NCBI GenBank assembly: GCA_018432925.1
Contig: JAHDSC010000009.1
Location: forward strand, 1 to 64,000
Length of the DNA stretch: 64,000 nt
Source of the DNA: Desulfobacterales bacterium
Lineage (GTDB): Bacteria > Desulfobacterota > Desulfobacteria > Desulfobacterales > JAHDSC01
Reading direction: 5' to 3'
Shown here: piece after piece, positions 18,625-27,397 of the stretch
Numbering within the stretch: the first letter of the stretch is position 1
How the letters are laid out: each line of letters begins with the position of its first letter
Program-made: the position numbers and the translations under genes
The notes under the pieces: model-generated
What the model was told of the DNA's origin: nothing
What the model saw: the letters and a program-made list of their open reading frames with translations, nothing else
The model's database searches: none

Positions 18625-19548
18625 TCAGGGTTTTGTCGTAAAAACTGGCAAATCCTGAGCGCCGTTCGGCCGATAAATAAACCCTCCCTGCAAACAGGGG
18701 TAAATTATTCGATTTGCCAGATCTTCTACCGAGGAATCCATAATGTATTCCAGGAGCGAAAATTTTTTCTCCCGGGCATAAACCGAAGTTATTTTGCCTT
18801 TGATTCCAGCCATACGGCCCGCCCATTCAACCGCATCCTCCAGGTTTCCCAGACGGTCGATAAGCCCTAAAGATTGAGCCTCCTCTCCTGAAAAAATCCG
18901 TCCATCGGCAAACGACGCCACCTGGGTCAAAACCATACTTCTACCCGTGGCGACATCCCGGATGAATTGATCATGGATCTTATTCACAAAATTTTGAAGA
19001 ATCTTTCTTTCGTCATCGGTCATTTCTCTCACCGGCGAAGCCATGTCTTTGTATGCCCCGCTTTTGATGACAACCGGAACCAATCCGATCTTATTGAAAA
19101 TCTCTTCAAAATTAGTATAACCCACGATAACCCCGATGCTGCCGGTGATCGTTCCCGGATTTGCGACAATTCCATCGGAACCTGCCGCCACATAATAGCC
19201 CCCCGATGCTGCAATGGAACCCATGGAAGCCACCACTTTTTTCGATGTTACGGTCTTTCTCACCTCTCTAAAAATCTCTTGAGAAGGTCCGACCGCACCC
19301 CCTGGGGAATTAATCCGCAAAACAATAGCCTTGATCGAATCATCCTCACGGAATTTTTTTAAATCCTCTATCGCAGCTTTGGAATCCGCAATAACGCCTG
19401 TAATTTCAATAATGCCTACTTTTTCTCCCCCCGCATCGACCCGCCCGGCACGAATGGAGAAAAGCATCGACATAATGATCAAGGTTCCGGCGATTATCGC
19501 TGAAAAGACCAGAATAAAATAAAGGAAGGGATGTCTGCGAGAAAACAT
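18625..19548 (-). CDS. sppA: Signal peptide peptidase SppA (short form)
   Basis: SppA is a membrane-anchored serine/lysine protease that digests cleaved signal peptides. One N-terminal membrane segment covers about residues 9-30. The catalytic serine S115 lies in SIAASGGYYVA, and the lysine K167 lies in KSGAYKD. The 52-residue Ser-Lys spacing matches the Bacillus-type short enzyme. At 307 residues it has a single catalytic domain, unlike E. coli's double-length protein. It is the last gene of a long minus-strand run; the 248-base gap to rpsA holds nothing I can support. Confidence 0.93.
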   Translation of the reverse strand: MFSRRHPFLYFILVFSAIIAGTLIIMSMLFSIRAGRVDAGGEKVGIIEITGVIADSKAAIEDLKKFREDDSIKAIVLRINSPGGAVGPSQEIFREVRKTVTSKKVVASMGSIAASGGYYVAAGSDGIVANPGTITGSIGVIVGYTNFEEIFNKIGLVPVVIKSGAYKDMASPVREMTDDERKILQNFVNKIHDQFIRDVATGRSMVLTQVASFADGRIFSGEEAQSLGLIDRLGNLEDAVEWAGRMAGIKGKITSVYAREKKFSLLEYIMDSSVEDLANRIIYPCLQGGFIYRPNGAQDLPVFTTKP

Positions 19549-19796
19549 GATGTTCGTTTAAAAATGTGGGCAAAAATCTATTGTTCGGTAACCATCCGGG
19601 AATACGCCTGGTTTTGCAGAACCTGGGACCGATGGGTGGGCCGGATATTTCAGGAATCGGGTTTGCCCGGGATATCCCGCCATTGTACGGGATTCATCCT
19701 ACATAAAAACATACGGCCCAAAAATTTCATGAAATATCCGGATAACGCTCTGCCCTTATTTTATCTTCAAGCATGATGTGCTGAGAAACCTCTCGA

Positions 19797-21635
19797 CTAA
19801 TCCTTTTCGCCTAACTTTTCTTGAAGATTCTCCCGCAGAATTTCTCCAAAGCTCGAACTTGCGGGCCCCATTTTGCTCACATAGTCGCTCAAAAAGGTCT
19901 GCTCGTCATCGATTTCCAGCCGCTTGATTGAAAGGCCGATTCTCCTTTCCTCGCTGTTGATATTCATGACTTTTGCCGTGATCAAATCCCCTACATTGAA
20001 CTTGCCGACCGGGGTTTTGATTTTTTCCTTGCTTATTTCAGATACGTGAATCAGGCCCTCGATTCCTTCTTCCAGTTCCACAAAGATTCCAAAATCAGTC
20101 AGATTGGTAATCGTCCCGGTAATTTCTTTTCCAACTTCATATCGCTGGGCAACGGTCGTCCAGGGATCGGGTTCCAACTGTTTTATGCCCAAAGAAAACC
20201 TTTCGTTTTCTTTTTCGATATCTAGAACAATGGCCTGAACAACATCACCTTTCTTATAGATTTCGGATGGATGTTTAATTCGTTTCGTCCATGAAATATC
20301 CGAAATATGGACAAGTCCATCTATCCCCTCATCGATACCGATAAAAAGACCAAAATCGGTAATGTTCTTTATTTTGCCCTCAATTGTTGTGCCAACCGGA
20401 TATTTTTCACTGATCACATCCCACGGATTTGGAACTACCTGCTTCATTCCAAGAGAAATACGCCGATTTGCCGGATTGATATCCAGTACCACCGCCTCCA
20501 CCATTTCACCAACGGATACCACTTTGGAAGGATGACGGATCTTTCGGGTCCACGACATCTCTGAAACGTGAATGAGTCCCTCGATCCCTTCTTCCAGCTC
20601 CAGAAATGCGCCATAATCGGTTAGGCTGACCACCTTTCCGTTTACGCGAGAGCCGACCGGATATTTTTCCTCCGCTCTCAGCCAGGGATCTTCCGTAAGT
20701 TGTTTCATTCCCAAGGAAACCCGTTCCTTTTCAATGTCAAAATTAAGGATCTTCACATTGATCCTATCTCCAACCGAAAAGAGTTCGGAGGGATGTTTAA
20801 CACGGCCCCATGAAATATCGGTAATATGGAGCAGGCCGTCCACTCCGCCCAGATCGACAAACACACCATATTCGGTAAGATTTTTTACAATCCCGGACAC
20901 AACTTTTCCGTCTTCCATGGCAGACAGTGTCGAAGCTCGTTTCATTTCGCGCTCTTGTTCAAGTATCGCTCGCCTGGATAGAACGATGTTGCTCCTTTTT
21001 CGGTTATATTTCAATATCTTGAAAGTAAAAGTCTTCCCAACCATCTCATCAAGATTTCTGATCGGACGCAAATCGGCCTGAGAGCCCGGCAAAAAAGCCT
21101 GAACCCCGATATCCACTGAAAACCCGCCTTTCACCCGGTTCACAATGACTCCTTCAATGATACCATCTTCATCGTAGGCCTTTTTGATTTCCTCCCATAT
21201 TTTAACCTTGGCTGCTTTTTCTTTAGAAAGGATGACGATCTCATCCTCGTCATCCCACCACTCAACCATTACTTCTACGATATCACCCACATTGGCGTTT
21301 AAATTGCCCTCTTCATCTTTGAATTCATTGATGGGTATCTGACCTTCCGATTTGTATCCGATATCAACAAGAACATGATCCCTGTCGACCGAAATTATCT
21401 TGCCGGTAACGACTTCGCCTTCCGCGAAGCGCTTGAAGCTTTCCTCGTACATATCTATTAGGTCTTTTTCATTGTCACCCAGGGCCTGATCACCTCTTGA
21501 TGATTTTTCATCCGTTTTGTCATCAAGAATCGTAACTGGTTTTGCTTCTTTTTCCTGCTTTGTAACTGCCGGATCTAAAAAATCACTTAAATCCGACGGT
21601 TCCTTTGAATCGGTTTTTGTCGCATTTTCCACCAT
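19797..21635 (-). CDS. rpsA: 30S ribosomal protein S1
   Basis: S1 binds mRNA leaders and brings them to the 30S subunit. Six S1 RNA-binding repeats are visible, starting near residues 72, 158, 243, 328, 415 and 502. The last four carry the classic GLIHVSE-type strand. At 612 residues it is longer than E. coli S1 (557) because of an acidic, low-complexity N-terminal extension of about 60 residues. The start at ATG 21635 has a G-rich ribosome site. The order cmk-rpsA is conserved in many proteobacteria. Confidence 0.96.
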   Translation of the reverse strand: MVENATKTDSKEPSDLSDFLDPAVTKQEKEAKPVTILDDKTDEKSSRGDQALGDNEKDLIDMYEESFKRFAEGEVVTGKIISVDRDHVLVDIGYKSEGQIPINEFKDEEGNLNANVGDIVEVMVEWWDDEDEIVILSKEKAAKVKIWEEIKKAYDEDGIIEGVIVNRVKGGFSVDIGVQAFLPGSQADLRPIRNLDEMVGKTFTFKILKYNRKRSNIVLSRRAILEQEREMKRASTLSAMEDGKVVSGIVKNLTEYGVFVDLGGVDGLLHITDISWGRVKHPSELFSVGDRINVKILNFDIEKERVSLGMKQLTEDPWLRAEEKYPVGSRVNGKVVSLTDYGAFLELEEGIEGLIHVSEMSWTRKIRHPSKVVSVGEMVEAVVLDINPANRRISLGMKQVVPNPWDVISEKYPVGTTIEGKIKNITDFGLFIGIDEGIDGLVHISDISWTKRIKHPSEIYKKGDVVQAIVLDIEKENERFSLGIKQLEPDPWTTVAQRYEVGKEITGTITNLTDFGIFVELEEGIEGLIHVSEISKEKIKTPVGKFNVGDLITAKVMNINSEERRIGLSIKRLEIDDEQTFLSDYVSKMGPASSSFGEILRENLQEKLGEKD

Positions 21636-21759
21636 AAAAGATTACCCCCCTTAGCCTATATTCTATGACAACCTGAAATCGGTTGCATAATTTGACATAA
21701 GTAGCAAATAATTTTAAAAAAAACAATAAATAATTTCGTGGGTTCCGCTTACAAAAGAA

Positions 21760-21785
21760 ATCGGCCGAAAAATTTTCCAGCCGAT
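21760..21785 (-). terminator. Hairpin between cmk and rpsA
   Basis: On the minus strand ATCGGCTG pairs with CGGCCGAT (one G-T pair) across an A/T loop and is followed by TTTCTTTTGT. It could partly terminate transcripts from the upstream run. The AT-rich DNA between it and rpsA could hold an rpsA promoter. Confidence 0.5.
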
Positions 21786-21813
21786 CGACTGATTTTATCA
21801 TACGGCCGATGAA

Positions 21814-22506
21814 TCATCCGAACGCATTTTCGATATGGCATAGCATCAATTCCACCACCTGATGCAAGGTGAGGTCGGTGGAATCTATGATGGTTGCATC
21901 TTCAGCCGGCTTCAGAGGTGCGAAAATTCTGGTACTGTCGTTTTTATCCCGTTTTTTAATGTCCCTTTCAACCTCCTTCAGAGTTTGCGAAGAAACAGAC
22001 ATGAATTCTTTATGGCGCCGAACCGCCCTTGTTTTCGGAGATGCGTCCAGATAAAATTTTATATCCGCGTTAGGAAACACGACCGTCCCCATATCCCGAC
22101 CTTCGGCCACCACCCCTTTTCCTTTGGCCATATCTCTTTGTAAATCCAAAAGATACCTTCTCACCGAGGGATTAGAAGAAACCTCAGATGCCAACATGGT
22201 TATCTCCGGTTCACGAATTTGATCGGTAATATCCAAGTCATTGGATTGAAGCCGCAGCCCTTTTTCATTTCGTACAAATTTTAAATGGATGATGCTGCAG
22301 AGCTTTTCTATTCCCGCATCGTCATGGGGACTCAATCCCGCAGCTCTGACCTCAAAGGCAACAGCCCGATAAAGCGCTCCCGTGTCAATATATTTATACC
22401 CGAGGCGATGAGCAAGAATCCGACTTACGGTTGTTTTACCTGCACCCGCAGGCCCATCGATTGTAATGATAAGTTTTGGCAAATTCTCTACATTCCCTTC
22501 ATCCAC
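21814..22506 (-). CDS. cmk: Cytidylate kinase
   Basis: Cmk phosphorylates CMP and dCMP using ATP. The P-loop GPAGAGKTTVS sits near residue 18, followed by DTGALYRAVAF, the conserved EGRDMGTVVFP substrate motif and RRHKEF in the lid. The 230-residue length is normal. The first in-frame start after the hisC stop is GTG 22506; a TTG eight codons later is an alternative. It lies between hisC and rpsA, as in many deltaproteobacteria. Confidence 0.95.
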   Translation of the reverse strand: MDEGNVENLPKLIITIDGPAGAGKTTVSRILAHRLGYKYIDTGALYRAVAFEVRAAGLSPHDDAGIEKLCSIIHLKFVRNEKGLRLQSNDLDITDQIREPEITMLASEVSSNPSVRRYLLDLQRDMAKGKGVVAEGRDMGTVVFPNADIKFYLDASPKTRAVRRHKEFMSVSSQTLKEVERDIKKRDKNDSTRIFAPLKPAEDATIIDSTDLTLHQVVELMLCHIENAFG

Positions 22507-22535
22507 TTACCGGATTTTCATTCGGTGAAAACCCG

Positions 22536-23627
22536 TTATGATTGGATGACTTCCGACAAGGCCTTTACAAAACGAACATTTTCAACAGGAAGCCCGACAT
22601 TAATTCGAATATATTCCGGATAGCCGTAAGATGTCATGGACCGGACAATCACACCCTTTCTCAACATATTTTCAAAAATTTCATCTGCATCCCGCTTCAC
22701 ATTTATAAGAAAAAAATTTGCCTGTGAAGGAAAGTATTCCAGTCCAAGCCGTTCCATGCAATCATACAAGAAATCAAGCCCTTCATGAACCAGGTGGATC
22801 GTCTTATGGAGAAACATGGTGTCATCAAGTGCCGCAGCGGCGGCAACCTGTGCCAGTGAATTGGCATTAAAGGGGAGCCGAATCCGGTTTAACAGTTCCG
22901 ATAATTCTTTCGGCATCACCCCGTAACCGATTCGAAGCCCGGCCAAACCATATACCTTGGAAAAGGTGCGAAGCGTGACCAGCGGCCTATTGTCGTCCTG
23001 ATAATCCATGCTGTATAAGCAGTTCGGGTCCCTCACGAATTCAATGTATGCTTCGTCCACGACCACTATGATTCCCGGAGGTATACTATTCAGAAATTCA
23101 TTAAATTCTTTTTTAGAAACAACCGTTCCGGTTGGATTGTTTGGATTGCAAATAAAAACCATGCGGGTTCTGGAAGTGATTCGGTTTTCTATGCCGGGCA
23201 GATCGATTGAAAGCCGCTTCAGAGGGACGTAAACGGGAACCGCCCCGACCGAGCGAACCATGATCTCGTAAATGAGAAATGACGGACGGGGTAAAATCGC
23301 TTCATCACCGGGTTGAAGAAGGGCGCGGACGAGCATTGCGATAATTTCATCGCTTCCGTTTCCCAAAACGATGTTATGGGGAGCAACGCCGATTTTTTCA
23401 GAGATTTTTTTAATGGGATCATGACCGCTGCCGTCCGGATACCGATGAAGCTTCTTCATTGCCGTTTCAATGGCCTGCAACGCCAAAGGAGACGGCCCCA
23501 AAGGGTTCTCATTCGAAGCAAGCTTGATCGAATTGTCGATACCGTATTCCCGTTCAAGCGCTTCAAGCGGTTTTCCGGGAGGATATGCCTTTATCGACAG
23601 GATATAATCGGGAACGGATATTTTCAT
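22536..23627 (-). CDS. hisC: Histidinol-phosphate aminotransferase
   Basis: This class-I-fold PLP aminotransferase converts imidazole-acetol phosphate to histidinol phosphate. Seen are LASNENPLGPSP near residue 36, NPNNPTG near 162, VDEAYIEF near 190 and the PLP lysine K224 in TFSKVYGLAGLRIGYG. The start at ATG 23627 gives 363 residues; a GTG-type extension to 23651 is possible but has no better ribosome site. No other his gene is nearby, so it acts apart from a his operon and may also serve aromatic amino-acid transamination. Confidence 0.93.
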   Translation of the reverse strand: MKISVPDYILSIKAYPPGKPLEALEREYGIDNSIKLASNENPLGPSPLALQAIETAMKKLHRYPDGSGHDPIKKISEKIGVAPHNIVLGNGSDEIIAMLVRALLQPGDEAILPRPSFLIYEIMVRSVGAVPVYVPLKRLSIDLPGIENRITSRTRMVFICNPNNPTGTVVSKKEFNEFLNSIPPGIIVVVDEAYIEFVRDPNCLYSMDYQDDNRPLVTLRTFSKVYGLAGLRIGYGVMPKELSELLNRIRLPFNANSLAQVAAAAALDDTMFLHKTIHLVHEGLDFLYDCMERLGLEYFPSQANFFLINVKRDADEIFENMLRKGVIVRSMTSYGYPEYIRINVGLPVENVRFVKALSEVIQS

Positions 23628-23701
23628 TGATCGTCTTTCAAATTCGGACAAGCGAAAACGGTTGCTACCGGTTTCCAGGCAGCCGGGGCAAATGAAAAAA
23701 A

Positions 23702-24244
23702 TTAGCGGAACCTCAGCGCTGCATCTTTACCCCGATCCAAGGCCTCCATATTGAGTGCAAGCAGATTTCCCTTTCTGGCGAATTCCCCTGTTACAGCCTC
23801 CCGAAGCAAATCAAAATCGACGATTCTGCTTCTTGCGACAAACGCGGCCAGGGCAACAATGTTGGCGACTTTCACATTACCCAGATCTTTCGCGATATCC
23901 GTTACCGGAATAACCATTTCATCCACATCATTGCGTCCGGCCCGGATGGAAATCAATGAACTGTTGATCAATACGACTCCGCGCGGTTTCACCAGCGGAG
24001 CGAATTTTTCCAATGACGGCAGGTTCATGGCTACCAGGTGCCTGGGATTTTTGATGATTGGAGAGCCGATTGGCCGATCGCTGATCACCACCATGCAATA
24101 TGCCGTCCCCCCGCGCATTTCCGGGCCATAAGAAGGCACCCATGCGACTTCGAGACCTTGCACCATCGCCGCCTGGGCAAGAATCTTTCCGCTGAGCAGG
24201 ATCCCCTGGCCACCGAAACCGGCAAAAATCGCTTCATTCTGCAT
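23702..24244 (-). CDS. 2-oxoacid:ferredoxin oxidoreductase, gamma subunit
   Basis: The 180-residue protein is the gamma domain (POR_gamma family), with the opening FAGFGGQGILLSGKILAQAA and the PSYGPEMRGG motif. In the complex it helps bind CoA and hold the alpha/beta core that oxidatively decarboxylates 2-oxoacids to acyl-CoA while reducing ferredoxin. Its ATG directly abuts the beta-subunit stop. The four-subunit arrangement (delta, alpha, beta, gamma as separate genes) fits the Kor/Vor types. Confidence 0.92.
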   Translation of the reverse strand: MQNEAIFAGFGGQGILLSGKILAQAAMVQGLEVAWVPSYGPEMRGGTAYCMVVISDRPIGSPIIKNPRHLVAMNLPSLEKFAPLVKPRGVVLINSSLISIRAGRNDVDEMVIPVTDIAKDLGNVKVANIVALAAFVARSRIVDFDLLREAVTGEFARKGNLLALNMEALDRGKDAALRFR

Positions 24245-24997
24245 TTAGACTCCCTTATGCGAGTCGGGCGTTTTGCAATCGCCCAGTTTGTAGTAGGACA
24301 GCATGGTTTCTTCGGCCCACTTTACCGCCTCCACCGGGGTCAAGCCCCAGTTGGTGGGACAGATACTCACCACTTCCACCAGGCTGAAGCATCTTCCTTC
24401 CATTTGATACTTAAAGGCTTTTTTTATCGCCTTCTTTGCCTGAACGATATATTTAGGCTTTATCACCGTCTGCCGAGTTATATACCCGGGTGTTTCAATC
24501 GTCGAAAGTAGTTCGGCAATCTTAATGGGCATTCCGACCTCTTCCACCTTTCTCCCGAAAGGAGAAGTCGTCGTTCGCTGACCCGGCATCGTAGTCGGCG
24601 CCATCTGCCCACCGGTCATTCCATAAACCGCATTGTTGACAAAAATGGTAGTAAACTTTTCCCCCCGATTCGCCGCATGAATAATCTCAGCGATTCCGAT
24701 ACTTGCAAGGTCTCCGTCTCCCTGGTAGGTAAAAACAATCAGGTCCGGGCGGACCCTCTTGATTCCGGTGGCCATTGCCGGTGCCCGGCCATGGGCCGAC
24801 TCCTGAAAGTCGACACTGATATAATTATAGATGAAAACAGCGCATCCAACCGGTGCAATGCCAACCGTCCGTCCACGGATACCCAGTTCATCGATGACTT
24901 CCGCAACCAAACGATGAATCAGCCCATGAGTGCATCCCGGACAATAGTGGGTCGGTTCATCGGTCATAACCTCCGGTTTCCTGAATATCCTTCCCAT
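24245..24997 (-). CDS. 2-oxoacid:ferredoxin oxidoreductase, beta subunit (TPP-binding)
   Basis: The 250-residue protein carries the thiamine-diphosphate binding region GDGDLASIG followed by the conserved [17 protein letters not shown] segment. Early cysteines in HYCPGCTHG may ligate the proximal iron-sulfur cluster, as in known beta subunits. The GMTGGQ motif is typical of Kor and Vor enzymes. It lies 11 bases after the alpha gene and abuts the gamma gene, consistent with translational coupling. Confidence 0.94.
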   Translation of the reverse strand: MGRIFRKPEVMTDEPTHYCPGCTHGLIHRLVAEVIDELGIRGRTVGIAPVGCAVFIYNYISVDFQESAHGRAPAMATGIKRVRPDLIVFTYQGDGDLASIGIAEIIHAANRGEKFTTIFVNNAVYGMTGGQMAPTTMPGQRTTTSPFGRKVEEVGMPIKIAELLSTIETPGYITRQTVIKPKYIVQAKKAIKKAFKYQMEGRCFSLVEVVSICPTNWGLTPVEAVKWAEETMLSYYKLGDCKTPDSHKGV

Positions 24998-25008
24998 GAT
25001 TTATATCC

Positions 25009-26109
25009 TTAATATTTGGCGCCGAATGATCCGGCGTTTTTTTCAAGAAGCGACCGAACCGCGCCGGCTATCTCTTCCGGCGTCGGTACTTCACCCCCGC
25101 ATTTTCCGTACCATTCAACGGGGCATTTTCCCCGAACACACCGCTCCACATCTTCCACCATCTGGCCCACGCTCATTTCGATACTCACAACCACCCGGCA
25201 ACCGGCTTTGGAGGCCGCATCATGTATCGCCGCTTCGGGAAATGGAAAGAGGGTCTGAGGTCTTATCATCCCCACTTCCATTCCGTCTTCTTTCATGTTG
25301 TCGATCGCTGTTTTACAGACTCTGCTCATAGTGCCGTAACTGACGATAAGAATTTGGTAATCCGAATCTATATTATAAGGTTCATATCGGACATCTTCCT
25401 TTTTCATCCGTTCATACTTGGCTTTCAACAGGAGATTATGAGCATTGAGTTCTTTCGGATCCAAAAACAAGGACTTAACGAGGTTGGGTTTGCTGCTTTT
25501 ACGGGTGTCCATGCCGTTGCTGGCCCATTCATCTTTGTTGGGAGGTTCGGTCCGGAGATGATCCGGAAATGTTATGGGTTCCATCATTTGACCGATCAAG
25601 CCGTCGCCGAGAATCATCACGGGGTTGCGATATTTCTCCGCCAGCGGAAAGGCCATCATCACCATTTCGACAGCCTCCTGCACACCGGCCGGCGCCATCA
25701 CCATCAAATGGTAATCACCGTGGCCGCCGCCTTTCGTTGATTGAAAGTAATCTCCCTGGGAAGGGAGAATTCCGCCCAGTCCCGGGCCGCCTCGTTGGAT
25801 ATTGATAAAAACCGCCGGTAATTCCGCACCTGCTATGTAGCTGATTCCTTCACTCATCAGGCTGATACCCGGACTCGATGAGGTTGTAAAAGCTCGTGCG
25901 CCGCAACCCACGGCGCCGAAAATCATGTACGACACCGCCACCTCGCTTTCACCCTGCAAAAAGACACCGCCGACTTCCGGCATCCGTCTGGCTAAATATT
26001 CGGAAACTTCCGATTGAGGGGTAATCGGATAGGCAAAATAGCTCAAGCATCCCGCTCGAACTGCGGCTTCTCCGATCGCCTCGTTTCCTTTCATTAAAAT
26101 TTTGCCCAT
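25009..26109 (-). CDS. vorB: 2-oxoacid:ferredoxin oxidoreductase, alpha subunit (VorB-like)
   Basis: This 366-residue alpha subunit has the KGNEAIGEAAVRAGC opening, the YPITPQSEVSEYLA motif and the central RGGPGLG block. It resembles proteins annotated VorB (branched 2-oxoacid oxidoreductase), but 2-oxoglutarate specificity (Kor) cannot be excluded from sequence alone. An in-frame start at 26139 would overlap the ferredoxin gene by 20 bases. ATG 26109 has GAGGGGGG just upstream and starts at the conserved region, so it is chosen. Confidence 0.91.
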   Translation of the reverse strand: MGKILMKGNEAIGEAAVRAGCLSYFAYPITPQSEVSEYLARRMPEVGGVFLQGESEVAVSYMIFGAVGCGARAFTTSSSPGISLMSEGISYIAGAELPAVFINIQRGGPGLGGILPSQGDYFQSTKGGGHGDYHLMVMAPAGVQEAVEMVMMAFPLAEKYRNPVMILGDGLIGQMMEPITFPDHLRTEPPNKDEWASNGMDTRKSSKPNLVKSLFLDPKELNAHNLLLKAKYERMKKEDVRYEPYNIDSDYQILIVSYGTMSRVCKTAIDNMKEDGMEVGMIRPQTLFPFPEAAIHDAASKAGCRVVVSIEMSVGQMVEDVERCVRGKCPVEWYGKCGGEVPTPEEIAGAVRSLLEKNAGSFGAKY

Positions 26110-26119
26110 CTTTCCCCCC

Positions 26120-26353
26120 TCATTCCTGTTCTCGGTCATCTTCAGCGGTTTCGGTAATGCTTATCGCCACATCCGGGCACATGAGATAGCATGCACCGCA
26201 AAAGTTGCAGTCTTCGGGATGCGCCTGCCTAACCGGAAAATAACCTTTCTTATTGACCTTGTCGGAAATTTCCAATACTTTTTTCGGACATACGCTGACA
26301 CACAATCCGCATCCCTTGCACCTGTCAACATCAATAGAAAACTTATATGTCAT
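26120..26353 (-). CDS. 4Fe-4S ferredoxin-type delta subunit of the oxoacid oxidoreductase
   Basis: The roughly 77-residue protein has two 4Fe-4S motifs, CKGCGLCVSVCP and CNFCGACYLMCP, each followed by the usual distant Cys-Pro. It would carry electrons from the TPP site to soluble ferredoxin. ATG 26353 follows AAGGA at suitable spacing; an ATG at 26362 lies too close to it. It is the first of the four structural genes, directly after the P-loop gene. Confidence 0.93.
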   Translation of the reverse strand: MTYKFSIDVDRCKGCGLCVSVCPKKVLEISDKVNKKGYFPVRQAHPEDCNFCGACYLMCPDVAISITETAEDDREQE

Positions 26354-26382
26354 GCAATCCATTCCTTCGCTCCGATCTCATC

Positions 26383-27069
26383 TCAGCGGCCTTTTTGCCA
26401 GGGTAAAACGAGTTGCCTTCGAATCGGTAAAACCGGGCATGAAAAACGTTTCATATCGATTTTCGGCAGCAGTTCAACTGCGGCAGTGATAAACATAAGC
26501 GGCAATCCGCTTTCCCGGGATAATTCGCTAACAAAATCATATCCACCGTAAATATCTTCAATCGTTGTTTCATCGATTAAATTTGCATTTCCGACGATAC
26601 CGGTAATGGTCATTTTTGACGCCTTTTCAATCTCGTCCCGGATTTTCAGGCATCCCTTTACGGTATCGGTAAAGGGTCGAAATGGATTCACAACTTGGAG
26701 CATATGAACGCTTTTATCCTTCAGAAAATCAGCGAGCGTTGCAAGCACAGTGGCACCGATATCATCCCCTCCTGCGTCGAGCAATGTCAACTGGCCGGGC
26801 CGACGAATCATTCCTGCAATTGCGGGGCTTAAAATCGGAAGATCGGCATGCAGATATTTTTCCGCTGGTACAACCACCTCGATTCCCAGGTTGGAAAGAA
26901 AGCGTCTCACCTCGCGGGTTCTGAAATAGCGAGTGACAAGATCGAGATCCGCGATTCGAACGTTTAAGCCTTCGCGTCTTCCATTAACGGCAAGGTTTAT
27001 GGCAACTTCGGTTTTTCCGCTACCGAAGTTGCCCACAAGGATGACAATTCCCCTGAGATGAATTTTCAT
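26383..27069 (-). CDS. P-loop NTPase (CobQ/CbiA-like) heading the oxidoreductase operon
   Basis: The 228-residue protein starts with a strand and a Walker A motif, GNFGSGKT (13-20), like SIMIBI-class ATPases of the ParA/CbiA type. It then has ADLDLVTRYF, LLDAGGDDIGA as a likely Walker B/switch region, and VVNPFRPFTDT. The frame is open to 27216, but that extension would cross the probable promoter, so ATG 27069 is chosen. Its position ahead of the oxidoreductase genes suggests a role in assembly, cofactor insertion or regulation of that enzyme. This is inference; no characterised homologue is recognised. Confidence 0.8.
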   Translation of the reverse strand: MKIHLRGIVILVGNFGSGKTEVAINLAVNGRREGLNVRIADLDLVTRYFRTREVRRFLSNLGIEVVVPAEKYLHADLPILSPAIAGMIRRPGQLTLLDAGGDDIGATVLATLADFLKDKSVHMLQVVNPFRPFTDTVKGCLKIRDEIEKASKMTITGIVGNANLIDETTIEDIYGGYDFVSELSRESGLPLMFITAAVELLPKIDMKRFSCPVLPIRRQLVLPWQKGR

Positions 27070-27183
27070 TCCGTTAAAGTTTAATATGAATCCGCCCAAT
27101 CTCCCGCCTCGATGATACAGGGTTGCCGTCAGCTTAGCAGATCGGAAACGGCTCCTTCTGGTCAGTACCCGAATAAATAAACC

Positions 27184-27216
27184 ATTATAGCTATTTTTTA
27201 TTTTTATTTTTGTCAA
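27184..27216 (-). promoter_or_regulatory. Promoter-like region of the oxidoreductase operon
   Basis: On the minus strand TTGACA (27211-27216) and a perfect TATAAT (27184-27189) are separated by 21 bp of almost pure A/T. The spacer is longer than the optimum, so the -35 may not be used as such. A start near 27177 would leave about 108 nt before ATG 27069. Confidence 0.55.
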
Positions 27217-27292
27217 GTTTTTTAAAAATCCTTTTCTCTACCTCTATGAAGAGGAAGGGAAATCCGGAAGCGGCATGATTTTATTTTCATTT

Positions 27293-27321
27293 TTGATCTA
27301 TCCCCGTTGATATGCTAATAG
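27293..27321 (+). promoter_or_regulatory. Extended -10 promoter for the NamZ-like gene
   Basis: TTGATC (27293-27298), a 17-bp spacer ending TGC, then TAATAG (27316-27321). The TGn element makes it an extended -10 promoter. The start near 27328 leaves about 70 nt before the ATG at 27398. Confidence 0.6.
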
Positions 27322-27397
27322 GAATAAATCCTTCCCCTGCGAAACTTGGCAAAACAATCGAGCGTGTCCGAACTTTAAAGGAGGAAAAAAACAACAT

